Assembly: GCA_002491195.1 (NCBI GenBank)
Contig: DKVL01000006.1
Location: 1 to 53,499, forward strand
Direction: 5' to 3'
Source of the DNA: Lachnospiraceae bacterium UBA7179
GTDB taxonomy: Bacteria > Bacillota > Clostridia > Lachnospirales > Lachnospiraceae
Length of the DNA stretch: 53,499 nt
Shown piece by piece: positions 26,244 to 35,563 of the stretch. The notes below the pieces were generated by a model that was not told where the DNA came from, did not search any database, and saw only the letters and a list, made by a program, of their open reading frames with translations. The position numbers and the translations under genes were made by a program. Every line of letters starts with the position of its first letter. Positions within the stretch are counted from its first letter, which is position 1.

Positions 26244-27266
26244 CTAATTTAACCTTTTAACAGTCATGCGTTCTATGATTCTGCCGTTTACGATGTGCAC
26301 GCTGGCATTCATGGAGATGTTCTCGATGCGCTTGATCATGCATGAGAGCGCGATCCTGGACATCTCCGCCATATCCACCAGATAGGTAGTGATCTTAGAA
26401 TCGCCATACTCCGGATACAGATAGTCGTCATACCCAACGATAGAGATATCCTCAGGCACGCGGTAATTTCGTTCTTCCAACTGCCTGATCAGCGCATAAG
26501 CTGTCACATCATTATTGCACACAAAAGCTGTTGGCATCTCCTTGGGCAGCTGCAGTCTGTATTCCACCCCGATTATGCCATTATTGTAATCGCGGTCATT
26601 GATCACCCAGTCCGGGCGCACCTCAATACCGTGTTCCATCAGCGCCTTACAGTACCCAAAATATCGGTCCGTGATACTCTCTGTATACATCAGTGTCCCG
26701 ACAAAGGCAACCCTTGTATGACCATTTTTGATCAGATGCTCCGTCATGCGGTACATGCCGTTAAAGCTTGCCGATACGACAGAGTCAACCACTTCCTCAT
26801 CATCGTAGAAATCCATGAACACCATTGGTATCTTTTTGTTCTGATACAACATCTTCAAATAGCCAAGTTTTGGTCTTCCAATCACGATAATGCCATCTAT
26901 TTTCTGGTTTTCCGTGATCAGCTTTGGCCAGACCAGATTCTCCTCATCATAATTGGATATGACTTCCAGCATGGAAAAACAGTTCTTCTTGACCGCACGT
27001 GTCGCAAGCTCCTGATACATTTTCCAGTAAAAAGAGGCAAACCGCGTAAAATACGTCTCGAACGTGACCACACCGATCGTATAGGATCTTGTCCTCCCAG
27101 CCTGTGTGGCATGAAGCGGCGTGTACCCCATCTCATCCGCCAGTTCCTTGATCCTGGCACGCATCTCCTCGCTGACACCCTTCTGACCGGATAATGCTTT
27201 TGACACAGTAACGACGCTAACCCCTACCTTCTCCGCTATATCTGCAAGCTTTACAGCTTTAACCAT
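26244..27266 (-). CDS. LacI-family repressor of the mannan locus
   Basis: Likely sugar-responsive repressor. The protein has 340 residues: the LacI helix-turn-helix (VKLADIAEKVGVSVVTVSKA) and a periplasmic-binding-protein-like sensor domain (TYSIGVVTFETYFTRFASFY, FVCNNDVTAYALIRQLEE, DISIVGYDDYLYPEYG). I start it at the ATG at 27266 because AAGGAG stands at the proper distance; the frame is open to 27356 but that part runs into an R1 repeat. It follows the GH36 gene in the same direction, separated by R1 copies. Candidate operators are at 19128-19140 and 29714-29726. Confidence 0.92.
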   Translation of the reverse strand: MVKAVKLADIAEKVGVSVVTVSKALSGQKGVSEEMRARIKELADEMGYTPLHATQAGRTRSYTIGVVTFETYFTRFASFYWKMYQELATRAVKKNCFSMLEVISNYDEENLVWPKLITENQKIDGIIVIGRPKLGYLKMLYQNKKIPMVFMDFYDDEEVVDSVVSASFNGMYRMTEHLIKNGHTRVAFVGTLMYTESITDRYFGYCKALMEHGIEVRPDWVINDRDYNNGIIGVEYRLQLPKEMPTAFVCNNDVTAYALIRQLEERNYRVPEDISIVGYDDYLYPEYGDSKITTYLVDMAEMSRIALSCMIKRIENISMNASVHIVNGRIIERMTVKRLN

Positions 27267-27300
27267 CCTCATCACTCCTTGACTCTCTTTATTCCACTCA

Positions 27301-27347
27301 TGCCGCCCCAGCAGCACAAACAATCCATGAGAAAATCTCTTCACACT
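27301..27347 (-). repeat. R1 repeat, internally deleted copy
   Basis: It keeps the left part with the linker ACAAACAATCCATG and the right end AGAAAATCTCTTCACACT, but lacks the second hairpin and most of the third. It stands 8 bp from a full copy. Confidence 0.85.
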
Positions 27348-27355
27348 TCCAATCA

Positions 27356-27470
27356 TGCCGCCATCGGCGGCACAAACAATCCATGAAGAACGCTGCCCTT
27401 TGCGTTCTTCCAGTGTGAAGAGATTTTCTTAGCGGGCGTACTTTGGCCGCTTAGAAAATCTCTTCACACT
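27356..27470 (-). repeat. R1 repeat, full copy between GH36 and LacI genes
   Basis: Three hairpins: TGCCGCC/GGCGGCA, GAAGAACGC/GCGTTCTTC and a long stem GTGTGAAGAGATTTTCTTAG.../CTTAGAAAATCTCTTCACAC. The stop codon and last codon of the GH36 gene (27464-27469) lie inside the repeat. Confidence 0.9.
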
Positions 27471-29668
27471 TCAGTAAGCGAAATCAGACGCGCTCTGAAA
27501 TCCCCCCATGGATTCGGCACAAGCAGTCCTGCTTTCATCAACGTGTCGCCGCTATATATTCCGTCCGCTGCACTGTCATCATTTTCAAACACTACTTTAT
27601 AACGTTTCTCACCATCCAGTCCTTTCAGCAGGATACGCCTTGACTTGAAATTCGCCCTGTTCAAAACCTGTACAAAGGTAACAAGCGACTGTTTCCTGTC
27701 CTCACTCACAACCTGCCAGCAGTCATATTTATGATTCTGGGAATAGGACGCGATGCGGTAGTAATCGCCCTCCCTGACAAGATCATTGAACCTGTGATAC
27801 ATTGCGACCTGCGCAGGTATCATCTCCCTGTCCTCCTGTGGTATCTTCGTCACGTCAAGCTCATAGCCAAACGTCCCCGCGAGCGCCACGATCCCCCGCG
27901 TCTCAAAAGGCGTCACACGCCCCACCGTATGATTCGGGCAGTCTGAGACGTGCGCCCCCATCGTAGACAGCGGATAGATGAGCGCCGTTCCCTCCTGGAT
28001 CTCAAGGCGTTCAACAGCATCGGTGTCATCCGAACACCAGATCTGCGGGCTGAAATACAACATTCCCGGATCAAAACGCGCGCCACCGCCAGAGCAGTTT
28101 TCCAACAGCAGATATGGAAATTCTTTCGTCAGTCTGTCCTGCATCTGATATACGGCAAGCACATAACGGTGATAGATCTCACCCTGCCTGTCTGCTGGCA
28201 GACCATAACTTCCGATATCCGTGAGCTGTCTGTTCATATCCCACTTCACATACTCAATATTAGCGCTCCGCAGCACAGAGGCCACCTGTTCATAGACACA
28301 GTCCACCACTTCCTGTCTTGACAGGTCGAGCACAAACTGCTGTCTGGACTCTGTACCTGGTCTTCCCGGAATCGCGATTGCCCAGTCCGGGTGCGCCCTG
28401 TACAGGTCAGAATCCGGTGAGATCATCTCCGGCTCGAACCAGATGCCAAACTTCATGCCAAGCTTGTTGACCTCGTCCACCAGATATTTCAGACCGCCGC
28501 TTAACTTCTCCTCGTTTACCTTCCAGTCACCTAACGCACAGTTATCGCTGTTGCGTTTTCCAAACCATCCATCGTCCATGACAAGCATCTCGATGCCAAG
28601 CTTTGATGCCTCTCTTGCGATGGACAGCAGTTTCTCTGTATTAAATTCAAAATACGTCGCCTCCCAATTATTGATCAGGATCGGCCGCTTCTTATTTCGA
28701 TATTCGCCGCGGATCAGATGCTTTTTATACAACCTGTGGAATGCGCTTGTCATCGCATCAAATCCCTTGTCTGTATAGACCATGACAACCTCTGGTGCCT
28801 GAAAACTCCCGCCGCTCTCCAGTTTCCAGCAAAAATTCTCCGGATGGATTCCCATTGTCATACGGACATAGTCAAACTGCGTCACCTCCGCCTGTGCGCA
28901 AAAATTACCGGAATACACGAAATTCATCGCATAGATCTCGCCGTTTTCCTGTGTGGTATGCTGATCCACCAACGCCAGGAACGGATGATCCTGATGACTG
29001 GATTCCCCGCGGAAGGAACTGACACTCTGAATGCCATATCCCAGTGGTTTTCTCTGAATATGACGCTCCCTCGCCCAGCTTCCATGGAGAGACACCATAT
29101 CATAATCCCTGTTATCCATGTCAATGCACGCCGAGTACACCTTTGTGAGATAAAAATGCTCTTTGCCGGTGTTTGTCACCTTCACGCTCCTTGTGATCAC
29201 ATCGGTGTCCTGAAATGCGGTGTACATCAGTTCTACCTGCATCCCGACCAACTTGTCCTCGCAGACCAGCCGTAATGTCTCACAGTCTTCCTCCGTGCCA
29301 AAGGTCGCCGGAAGTCCATCAAGTTCCGGTTTTCCCTGCATGATCTCATGCGACACATACGAGAGCATACTTCCCACATGTCCGGCCGCCGTTTTGACAC
29401 CGATGCAGCCTTCTCTGTAATCACCGAGCCCGCTGGAAGGATACTCAAAGGGAAAACAGTCATAAAAAGAACAGCGCTCCCTGTTATTTTTACTTGGAAC
29501 AAACGGAGCCTCCCCCGTCCGCATCAGATAGCAAGCCTCTGACTCCTTTAATTTCTTTCCATAATAGATATGTCCGACAAACTTTTCCTCATCCACGATG
29601 CCAATCATATAGGTCGTGTTAGGCGTGTCCAGCTTAAATACCCGTTCTTTCTCATTGTACGAAATCAT
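27464..29668 (-). CDS. GH36 alpha-galactosidase
   Basis: Removes alpha-1,6-galactose branches from galactomannan or raffinose-type oligosaccharides inside the cell (no signal peptide). The 734 residues have an N-terminal beta-supersandwich, a TIM barrel with LVMDDGWFG, the nucleophile Asp477 in YVKWDMNR and the acid/base in WCSDDTDA (Asp547 region), then a C-terminal beta domain. The start at 29668 has AAGGGAG 7 nt upstream; an earlier GTG at 29692 is less likely. The 3' end runs into an R1 repeat, which supplies the stop codon. It has its own promoter. Confidence 0.95.
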   Translation of the reverse strand: MISYNEKERVFKLDTPNTTYMIGIVDEEKFVGHIYYGKKLKESEACYLMRTGEAPFVPSKNNRERCSFYDCFPFEYPSSGLGDYREGCIGVKTAAGHVGSMLSYVSHEIMQGKPELDGLPATFGTEEDCETLRLVCEDKLVGMQVELMYTAFQDTDVITRSVKVTNTGKEHFYLTKVYSACIDMDNRDYDMVSLHGSWARERHIQRKPLGYGIQSVSSFRGESSHQDHPFLALVDQHTTQENGEIYAMNFVYSGNFCAQAEVTQFDYVRMTMGIHPENFCWKLESGGSFQAPEVVMVYTDKGFDAMTSAFHRLYKKHLIRGEYRNKKRPILINNWEATYFEFNTEKLLSIAREASKLGIEMLVMDDGWFGKRNSDNCALGDWKVNEEKLSGGLKYLVDEVNKLGMKFGIWFEPEMISPDSDLYRAHPDWAIAIPGRPGTESRQQFVLDLSRQEVVDCVYEQVASVLRSANIEYVKWDMNRQLTDIGSYGLPADRQGEIYHRYVLAVYQMQDRLTKEFPYLLLENCSGGGARFDPGMLYFSPQIWCSDDTDAVERLEIQEGTALIYPLSTMGAHVSDCPNHTVGRVTPFETRGIVALAGTFGYELDVTKIPQEDREMIPAQVAMYHRFNDLVREGDYYRIASYSQNHKYDCWQVVSEDRKQSLVTFVQVLNRANFKSRRILLKGLDGEKRYKVVFENDDSAADGIYSGDTLMKAGLLVPNPWGDFRARLISLTEV

Positions 29669-29713
29669 CCTTGTTCTCCCTTCACAGCGCACTTTTTTAC
29701 GATTTTTAAGTTT

Positions 29714-29726
29714 TTAAAGCACTTGA
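29714..29726. promoter_or_regulatory. possible LacI-type operator at the GH36 promoter
   Basis: The minus strand reads TCAAGTGCTTTAA, starting 8 bp after the -10 box and thus over the transcription start. It nearly matches the word at 19128-19140. Confidence 0.42.
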
Positions 29727-29733
29727 TATATCT

Positions 29734-29762
29734 AACATACCACCATTTCTTTAATTAATCAA
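29734..29762 (-). promoter_or_regulatory. promoter of the GH36 gene
   Basis: On the minus strand TTGATT (29762-29757), a 17-bp spacer and TATGTT (29739-29734). Confidence 0.55.
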
Positions 29763-29847
29763 TTTTTAAAGTATTTTTAGTTTTATTTTTTACCATTTGC
29801 ACATATTTTTGGCTAAATTTTTGGTAAGAAATTTTTTGTTTTCTGCC

Positions 29848-29887
29848 AAAAAGAGTGCCTTACTTCGCATTCATAAGGCACTCTTTT
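29848..29887 (-). terminator. terminator of the chemoreceptor gene
   Basis: AAAAAGAGTGCCTTA pairs with TAAGGCACTCTTTT, 20 bp past the stop at 29910, with A and T tracts on both sides. Confidence 0.85.
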
Positions 29888-29909
29888 CCGATCTCAGGGA
29901 TTGTCCCTT

Positions 29910-32333
29910 TTAAAGTTTGAAGAACATCATATCCTGTTCCAGCTGAGAGGATATTGTCATGAGCTTCTCTGACTCCTGCAGGAGTTCTGTGATCGTTGCG
30001 TTCAGCTGCTGCATCGCAGTTGCAGTCTCCGTCGCAGACGCCGCATTCTCCTCCGAGATCGCAGAGAGGTTCAACATGATCTCCGATACTGTATTTCTCA
30101 CCTGGTTGCACTCGCCGATCGCATGCTTGATCACAGCCGTCTTATCCCTCGACTGGGCGATACCAGCATTGACAATCTCGAATTGTTTCTGTGTGTCTGC
30201 AAGCTTTTTATTTTGCTCATTGGTAGCATTTTCCACATCTACCATCGTGTCAAGCGTCTCCTTGAACTCATTGATCAGATTGGTGATCACGCCAAAGATA
30301 CTGTCCGCCGACTTGTTTGACTGATCCGCCAGCTGCTGGATCTCAGACGCTACGACTGCAAAGCCTTTCCCTGCCTCACCTGCCCTCGCCGCCTCAATAC
30401 TTGCATTCAGGGAAAGAAGGTTTGTCTGGTCTGCAATTGAGGCGATCAGAGACGCGGCCTCCTCGATCTCCTTCACAGAATCATTTGTCCGTGTGATCTG
30501 CTGCGCAATCCTGTAAATCCCCTCGGTCATATTCTTGTTGGAACTGCTCAGGTCATTTAAGATCATAACCGCCTCGTCGCTTGCCTGTTTCATGTTGACA
30601 GACGTGTCGTCAAGTTCCGCGATATCTGCATCCATACTGTCCATCAGTTCCCCAAGATTGACAATCTCGTTCGTGGAGGTCTCCACGTCCTTTGCCTGAT
30701 TGGTGGCTCCAAGTGCGATCTCGGAAATTGCTGCGTCAATATGCTCTGAGGTCTGTTCTGAAGTCTGCGACATCTCCTGGAGATCCGCGCCGCTTTTCTT
30801 CAGTTCCACACCGTAATCCTTCACATTGCTGATCACCACCGACAGTTTGTCTGTCATGCCGTTGAGGGATTTTCCGAAAGTATCAAACTCATCGCCGCTG
30901 TTTGTCTCAGCCTTGACCATAATCTCGCCTTCTGAAATGTGTGTGAGTGTGCCTTTAAACTTTTTGATACTCTTCTGAACCGACGTGATGACAAAGAGTG
31001 TCAGAAGCACTACCATGACTGCACCAACAATAAACACACCGTAAATAAGAGAGGACATCGTGACCTTCTGTGTATTTGTCAGCTCTTCTATTTTATTGCG
31101 CACTGCCGCAGTCTCACTCGTGAGACTTGTATTCAAAGTATTGTTTTCTGCCTTTAGCGCCAGTATATCTTTATCATAGTCAATAATATTCTCTATCGCT
31201 GCAAGTTTTGTCGAAAACCCTGACTGCAGCGCATCCGCAATCCCCTGATCCTTCGTATACAGCGGGGCATTTGACACGATTTCATTCAACATCGCTACCA
31301 TATCGTCCGGATAGGTTCCAATGTCACTTCCCTCTGCCACAAGCTTATTGTAGGTATCAAACATCGTATTGACTTTGGTGAGATTCCCCTCAAAATCATA
31401 TTTGCCATCAAACGCCGTCGCAACACTGATGTCCGGCATCTCTTTTTCCTCAAAATACAAGTCAAAGGAAACGGTTTTATATTCTGATATATTCAGCCCC
31501 GTCACATCGATTCTCGATGTGACCTCCTGCCAGTTGCCATTGACATTTGCAAATTTTGTCTGAATATGCAGTGCATCCATACCGTCAAAGGTACTTACCT
31601 GTATACCTGCCAGCCCATCACCGTAAGAGCCTGACAGCACATCCTGATCAATGTCTCCTATCGCAAGTGCAGTATTGTCAAGTTTAATATTGGTAACATA
31701 CACATCTCCTGTATACTCAATGCCGTTTCCGCCCAGCCGGACCATCAGCTGATTCCGCTTGCTGATATCCGGAATCTCATGCGAGTATGATGTCTTCTTA
31801 AAGTTCTTGCCGCCGATCTGTTCCGCCGCTATTCCAGACAAAGCCGCTGTATCCCACACGCCGTCGACCCAGCTCGACTCGCCCGACATCTGCCCGATCA
31901 CAGAAACAAGGTTCTCATCTCCGCCCGCATAGCTGGCATACATACCACTGTCACTCCTGAAACCTCACTCACTCAGCAGACTGTTCAGTTCGTTCGTATT
32001 CGCACCCACCGTTTCAATCGTTGATGCCACGCTCTGCAGATCAGTGTCATAATCTTCTCCTTTACTGTATGTAAGCGCGTCTGCCGCTGCTTTCTCCATA
32101 GCAGAAAGATTGGATTGAATCGTCTGGTAATGCCCCAGATCCAGATCATACAAGAATGAAGTCTCCTGGGTAGTGTTTTCATTCTGCATCAGGTTGATGT
32201 TATTGATATCATTTAACACCTGATTGTTTGCGTTGTTGCTATTCATGATATAGATGCCTACAATTCCCAGGATAATCGTACACACGATCGACACAGCACC
32301 TAACAGAATAAGTTTTGCCTTAATGCTTCTCAT
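29910..32333 (-). pseudogene. methyl-accepting chemotaxis protein with CBM27-like sensor, interrupted by in-frame TGA
   Basis: Read from the ATG at 32333 (GGAGG 5 nt upstream) the frame is 808 codons, with one TGA at codon 123 (31967-31965). Segments: membrane helix 1 (about 7-29); helical part to 122; a beta-rich domain about 131-310; helices to 420; membrane helix 2 (about 425-450); HAMP; and a signalling domain with NLLSLNASIEAARAGEAGKG. The beta-rich part resembles the mannan-binding CBM27, but the usual C-terminal half (GGNGIEYTGDVYVTNIKL, 201-218) comes before the usual N-terminal half (NWQEV, 267-271; YKTVSFDLYF, 285-294). It would sense mannan outside the cell. The part after the stop could restart at the ATG at 31943 (AGGAG 10 nt upstream) but would lack helix 1. 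Probably a nonsense allele; a sequencing error is possible. Confidence 0.8.
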
Positions 32334-32478
32334 TTCGCCCTCCTTAAAATTTCGTCTCATCTCCAGGTTGTTATACTATAAGAATTATTCTAACATAGAT
32401 TTTTTACAATAAAAACAGTTTATTCTTTTGGAAATCGTTTTCGGCAATATGCCCAAAAATTTTGGCAAAAAAAGATAC

Positions 32479-32502
32479 GCAGTTTGTCCAAAAACAAACT
32501 GC
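32479..32502 (-). terminator. terminator of the aldose epimerase gene
   Basis: GCAGTTTGT pairs with ACAAACTGC. On the minus strand it is followed by a TTTTTTT run. Confidence 0.8.
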
Positions 32503-32528
32503 GCACAGACACACTACATAAAAATCTT

Positions 32529-33404
32529 TTAAATGGTAATTGTATATTCCGCGCTAAATTCCGCTGATGGCGCCAATGTATTCCCATACTCGCGCTCGGA
32601 CAGTTCACCCGCGAATGTCTCCCTGTCGCATCTGCCGTACCACGGTTCAATGCAGACAAACGGCGCACTTTTCCTGGCCGGCGACCACAACCCGAAAAGC
32701 GGTGCATTAAAACTGACAGTCAGATAAGGCTGCCCCTTCCTGTCACAGAGCGAAACCTTATGCGCCTGATCGTTCTCGATGATCAGTGCGTCCTCGTCAA
32801 ACAGATCCGCTGTGAGGTCCATCTTCCCGTCCTTGAGAACGTACTCTTTCGTGCGCGCCGAGAGCGTACCGCCATTTCCTATGATAGATGCTATGATCTT
32901 ATGATCTGTGTCAAACGACAATTGATAGTCCGTCTGTACCCCATTGCCGTCGATTGGACACAGGAACGCCGGATGTCCGCCGATGCTGAAATACATCTCC
33001 TTGCTGTCGCAGTTTAACACCTTCCATGAGACAACCAGATTATTTTCCTTCAGTCTATATCCAATCTCCAGTCCAAAGTCAAACGGGTATTTCGCCCTGG
33101 TCTCCTCCGTCGCTTTCAGTGCAAGCAGGAGTTCCTCCTGTGTCTGCCGACGGAGTGCAAACTCCATATCCCGTGCAAATCCATGCTGCGACATCGGATA
33201 TTCCTTTCCATTGTACCTATAACTGCCATTCTTGAGGCTTCCCACAATCGGAAACAACACCGGCGAAGTCCGCTTCCAATACTCTGGTCTTGCATCCCAC
33301 AGATATTCTGTGCCTGTCGCCACTTTCTTCAACGATTTCAGCTCTGCGCCCAGGGTGTCCACACTGATTTCAATCTGTTCATTTTTCAGATGATAAACTG
33401 CCAT
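32529..33404 (-). CDS. aldose 1-epimerase (LacX-like mutarotase)
   Basis: Interconverts alpha and beta anomers of free sugars or a related hexose derivative. The 291 residues form the galactose mutarotase beta-sandwich: VDTLGAELKSLKK, YLWDARPEYWKRTSPVLFPI, the His of MSQHGFARDMEF, FSIGGHPAFLCP (second active-site His) and FVCIEPWYG (Glu). It resembles the LacX group rather than GalM. It lies next to the chemoreceptor and GH36 genes, so it may handle galactose or mannose freed there, but that is inference. Confidence 0.88.
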   Translation of the reverse strand: MAVYHLKNEQIEISVDTLGAELKSLKKVATGTEYLWDARPEYWKRTSPVLFPIVGSLKNGSYRYNGKEYPMSQHGFARDMEFALRRQTQEELLLALKATEETRAKYPFDFGLEIGYRLKENNLVVSWKVLNCDSKEMYFSIGGHPAFLCPIDGNGVQTDYQLSFDTDHKIIASIIGNGGTLSARTKEYVLKDGKMDLTADLFDEDALIIENDQAHKVSLCDRKGQPYLTVSFNAPLFGLWSPARKSAPFVCIEPWYGRCDRETFAGELSEREYGNTLAPSAEFSAEYTITI

Positions 33405-33425
33405 ACACTCTCTCCTCCTTCTCCG

Positions 33426-34331
33426 TTATCCAATCATACTTTTTTTGAGCACACCAAATCCAAGCGGATATGGTCCGGTATGAACACTGATCGTCGCACC
33501 AATCTGGTACTTCCGAATATCTGCGTCTGCAATAGCATATCCCTTCTCATTGAGGAATGCGACTGCCCCCTTTCGGAACGCTTCCCCCTCCTCAATATCA
33601 TACCCATACCCCACACAGATGATATACTGATCTGGCTTTGCATGCACCTCCTGCAGATACTGCCACAACAGATCATATACCTTCTCGAGGGATTTCTTGC
33701 GGCTTCTCGCCAGACCTGATGAGAAGATCTCCCCATCCTTCAACGTGATCAGAGGCTTGATCCCCAGCATGGAACCCGCAAGCCCCGCCAGTTTTCCGAT
33801 GCGTCCACCATGTTTGAGGTAATCAATATTGCCAATAGTAAAAAAGATCCTTCCGGTACTCTTGATTGCTTCCAATTCCTCAATCACCTTTTCATATGGA
33901 AGCTCCGCATCACGCATTTTAACTGCCTCCAGCACATAAATTCCCTGCAGTACTGTGTTGATCGTGGAATCTATAACTGTGATCTTCGCATCCGGATATT
34001 TCTCGAGAAGCATTGCCTTCGCATTCATCGCAGACTGATAGGAACCGCTGAATTTGGTCGTGATGCAGATACAGATGACCGCCTTTCCTTCTGCCACACT
34101 CGGTTTCAATACATCCACATAATCTTGTACCGAAGGCATGGAGGACTTTGGAAAAGTCGTCGGATCCGCCACCATCTGCTCATAAAATTTCCTGATTGGC
34201 ATATCCACAATTTCTTTCTGATAATCTTCATTGCCAAATGACACATAGAAGGGAACTACGTCAATATCTTTCTCCCTGCAAAACTCTGGCGGTAAATCAC
34301 AGGAGCCATCCGTTACGATTCTGTAATCCAT
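33426..34331 (-). CDS. DegV-family fatty-acid-binding protein
   Basis: DegV (FakB-like) proteins bind a fatty acid and present it to a FakA kinase. The 301 residues show the family start YRIVTDGSCDLPPEF, then VPFYVSFGNEDY, KSSMPSVQDYVDVL, ICITTKFSGSYQSAMNAKAM and KYQIGATISVHTGPYPLGFG. No fakA gene is nearby. GAGAGG lies 8 nt before the ATG, and a good sigma-A promoter lies at 34425-34453. Confidence 0.93.
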   Translation of the reverse strand: MDYRIVTDGSCDLPPEFCREKDIDVVPFYVSFGNEDYQKEIVDMPIRKFYEQMVADPTTFPKSSMPSVQDYVDVLKPSVAEGKAVICICITTKFSGSYQSAMNAKAMLLEKYPDAKITVIDSTINTVLQGIYVLEAVKMRDAELPYEKVIEELEAIKSTGRIFFTIGNIDYLKHGGRIGKLAGLAGSMLGIKPLITLKDGEIFSSGLARSRKKSLEKVYDLLWQYLQEVHAKPDQYIICVGYGYDIEEGEAFRKGAVAFLNEKGYAIADADIRKYQIGATISVHTGPYPLGFGVLKKSMIG

Positions 34332-34424
34332 TATTTCAACCTCTCTTTTCTTGATAACCAGTACATCATCGTACTAGCCTGCTGTTTCACAACGTTTTCA
34401 TTACTACGTTATGTAGATATTGAA

Positions 34425-34453
34425 ATTATATCATGCATTTCCCATATTGTCAT
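34425..34453 (-). promoter_or_regulatory. promoter of the degV gene
   Basis: On the minus strand ATGACA (34453-34448), a 17-bp spacer and TATAAT (34430-34425). Confidence 0.7.
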
Positions 34454-34484
34454 CGTTTATCTATAAAAAGTTTGTAAAGTATGC

Positions 34485-35498
34485 TTAAATTCGCGGATAA
34501 GTCGCTATTGTCGTAAAGGAAGAATCCATCGTCGGACACTTTACCCTGTCAATCACTGATTTTACAAGGCGTCTGCCGATCTCTTCTATGCGCACATCAA
34601 CAGTGAGTATATCTTTCTTAAAAAAGTCAACCTCCAGCGTATTGTTAAAGCCTGTAAGTATTACCCTCCTGACCGCCTGCGGATCGCGCTGCAGGAGCGC
34701 CAATGCCACATTCTTTGCCACATCATCATCCTCACAGACAATCGCTTCTGGTATGTAGGGCATGTTCTTTACCACTTCCTCAACCATGGCATAACTGAAA
34801 CTTATATTGTTCCCCGGACGTGTATATTGAACCCGTTCGTCCAGCTGAACATGATTTCGGTTGCACGCGTTCAAAAAACCCAGATACCGCGCCTGTATCA
34901 TGCGTGACCCTTCCGCAAATCCAATATATCCAAACTTTGTACAACCTCTTTGTTTTATCACATGTTCTATCAATGCGTTCATCGAATAAAATCCCTCCAC
35001 ATTGACGACATCACCGATCCGGATATATTCCTGCGAATTAACCGGACTGTTAAAAAATGTAATGGGAAGTTTTCTGCGTCCGATTCCCCTCACAAATTTT
35101 GCCGAAAAAACACTTAAAAAGATAATCCCTTTTATATCGTCCGCGATCAGCCTGCCAGTGGCCTCCCCGTCCTTATCTTTCTCATCCACCACATGGAGCT
35201 GCATACGGTACCCCTCATCGTTTACCGCATTGCTGATGCCCGCAAGCATTCTCGTCCAGAAAGTGGACTGCATACGATTAAATAACACCAGTATTGTTCC
35301 TGTGTTGGCTCTGCGGTAAGTTAACTTGACTTCCTCCACGAGATTCGCATCCAGTTTCGTATACCCCATCTGCCACGCTTTCTGCACAACTGCATGTCTC
35401 GTCTGCGGAGAAACAAGCCCCCCATTCAACGCCTTTGCCACAGTATTACGGCTAAGCCCCATCTCAGCCGCAATATCCTGTATCGTTACTTTTTTCAT
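34485..35498 (-). CDS. LacI-family transcriptional regulator
   Basis: The 337 residues start with a LacI helix-turn-helix (MKKVTIQDIAAEMGLSRNTV) and continue into a sugar-binding sensor domain (GTILVLFNRMQSTFWTRMLA, VRRVILTGFNNTLEV). It is distinct from the mannan LacI protein. It stands alone between the degV gene and the DUF6465-like gene; target genes are not evident. GGGAGAACG precedes the ATG. Confidence 0.9.
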   Translation of the reverse strand: MKKVTIQDIAAEMGLSRNTVAKALNGGLVSPQTRHAVVQKAWQMGYTKLDANLVEEVKLTYRRANTGTILVLFNRMQSTFWTRMLAGISNAVNDEGYRMQLHVVDEKDKDGEATGRLIADDIKGIIFLSVFSAKFVRGIGRRKLPITFFNSPVNSQEYIRIGDVVNVEGFYSMNALIEHVIKQRGCTKFGYIGFAEGSRMIQARYLGFLNACNRNHVQLDERVQYTRPGNNISFSYAMVEEVVKNMPYIPEAIVCEDDDVAKNVALALLQRDPQAVRRVILTGFNNTLEVDFFKKDILTVDVRIEEIGRRLVKSVIDRVKCPTMDSSFTTIATYPRI

Positions 35499-35547
35499 TC
35501 GTTCTCCCTCTTCCTTCTGTCATTCCCCTCCACACCAGGAACTGTGC

Positions 35548-35563
35548 CAGCGCCCGTGTGCAT
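35548..35563 (-). repeat. possible degenerate R2 end
   Basis: Directly after a terminator the minus strand reads ATGCACACGGGCGC, similar to the left end of the R2 element (ATGCACAGGCCCG). The rest of R2 is not recognisable. Confidence 0.3.

Noticed and set aside
27266..27356. Longer N-terminus of the LacI gene starting at 27356
   Set aside because: The extra 30 residues are encoded by the R1 repeat and lack LacI similarity; AAGGAG fits the ATG at 27266.
27301..27470. Repeats near the LacI gene as a CRISPR array
   Set aside because: The copies are adjacent hairpin elements without regular spacers or cas genes.
31965..31967. TGA as selenocysteine codon
   Set aside because: No conserved catalytic site expected there, no SECIS-like hairpin noticed downstream, and chemoreceptors are not selenoproteins.
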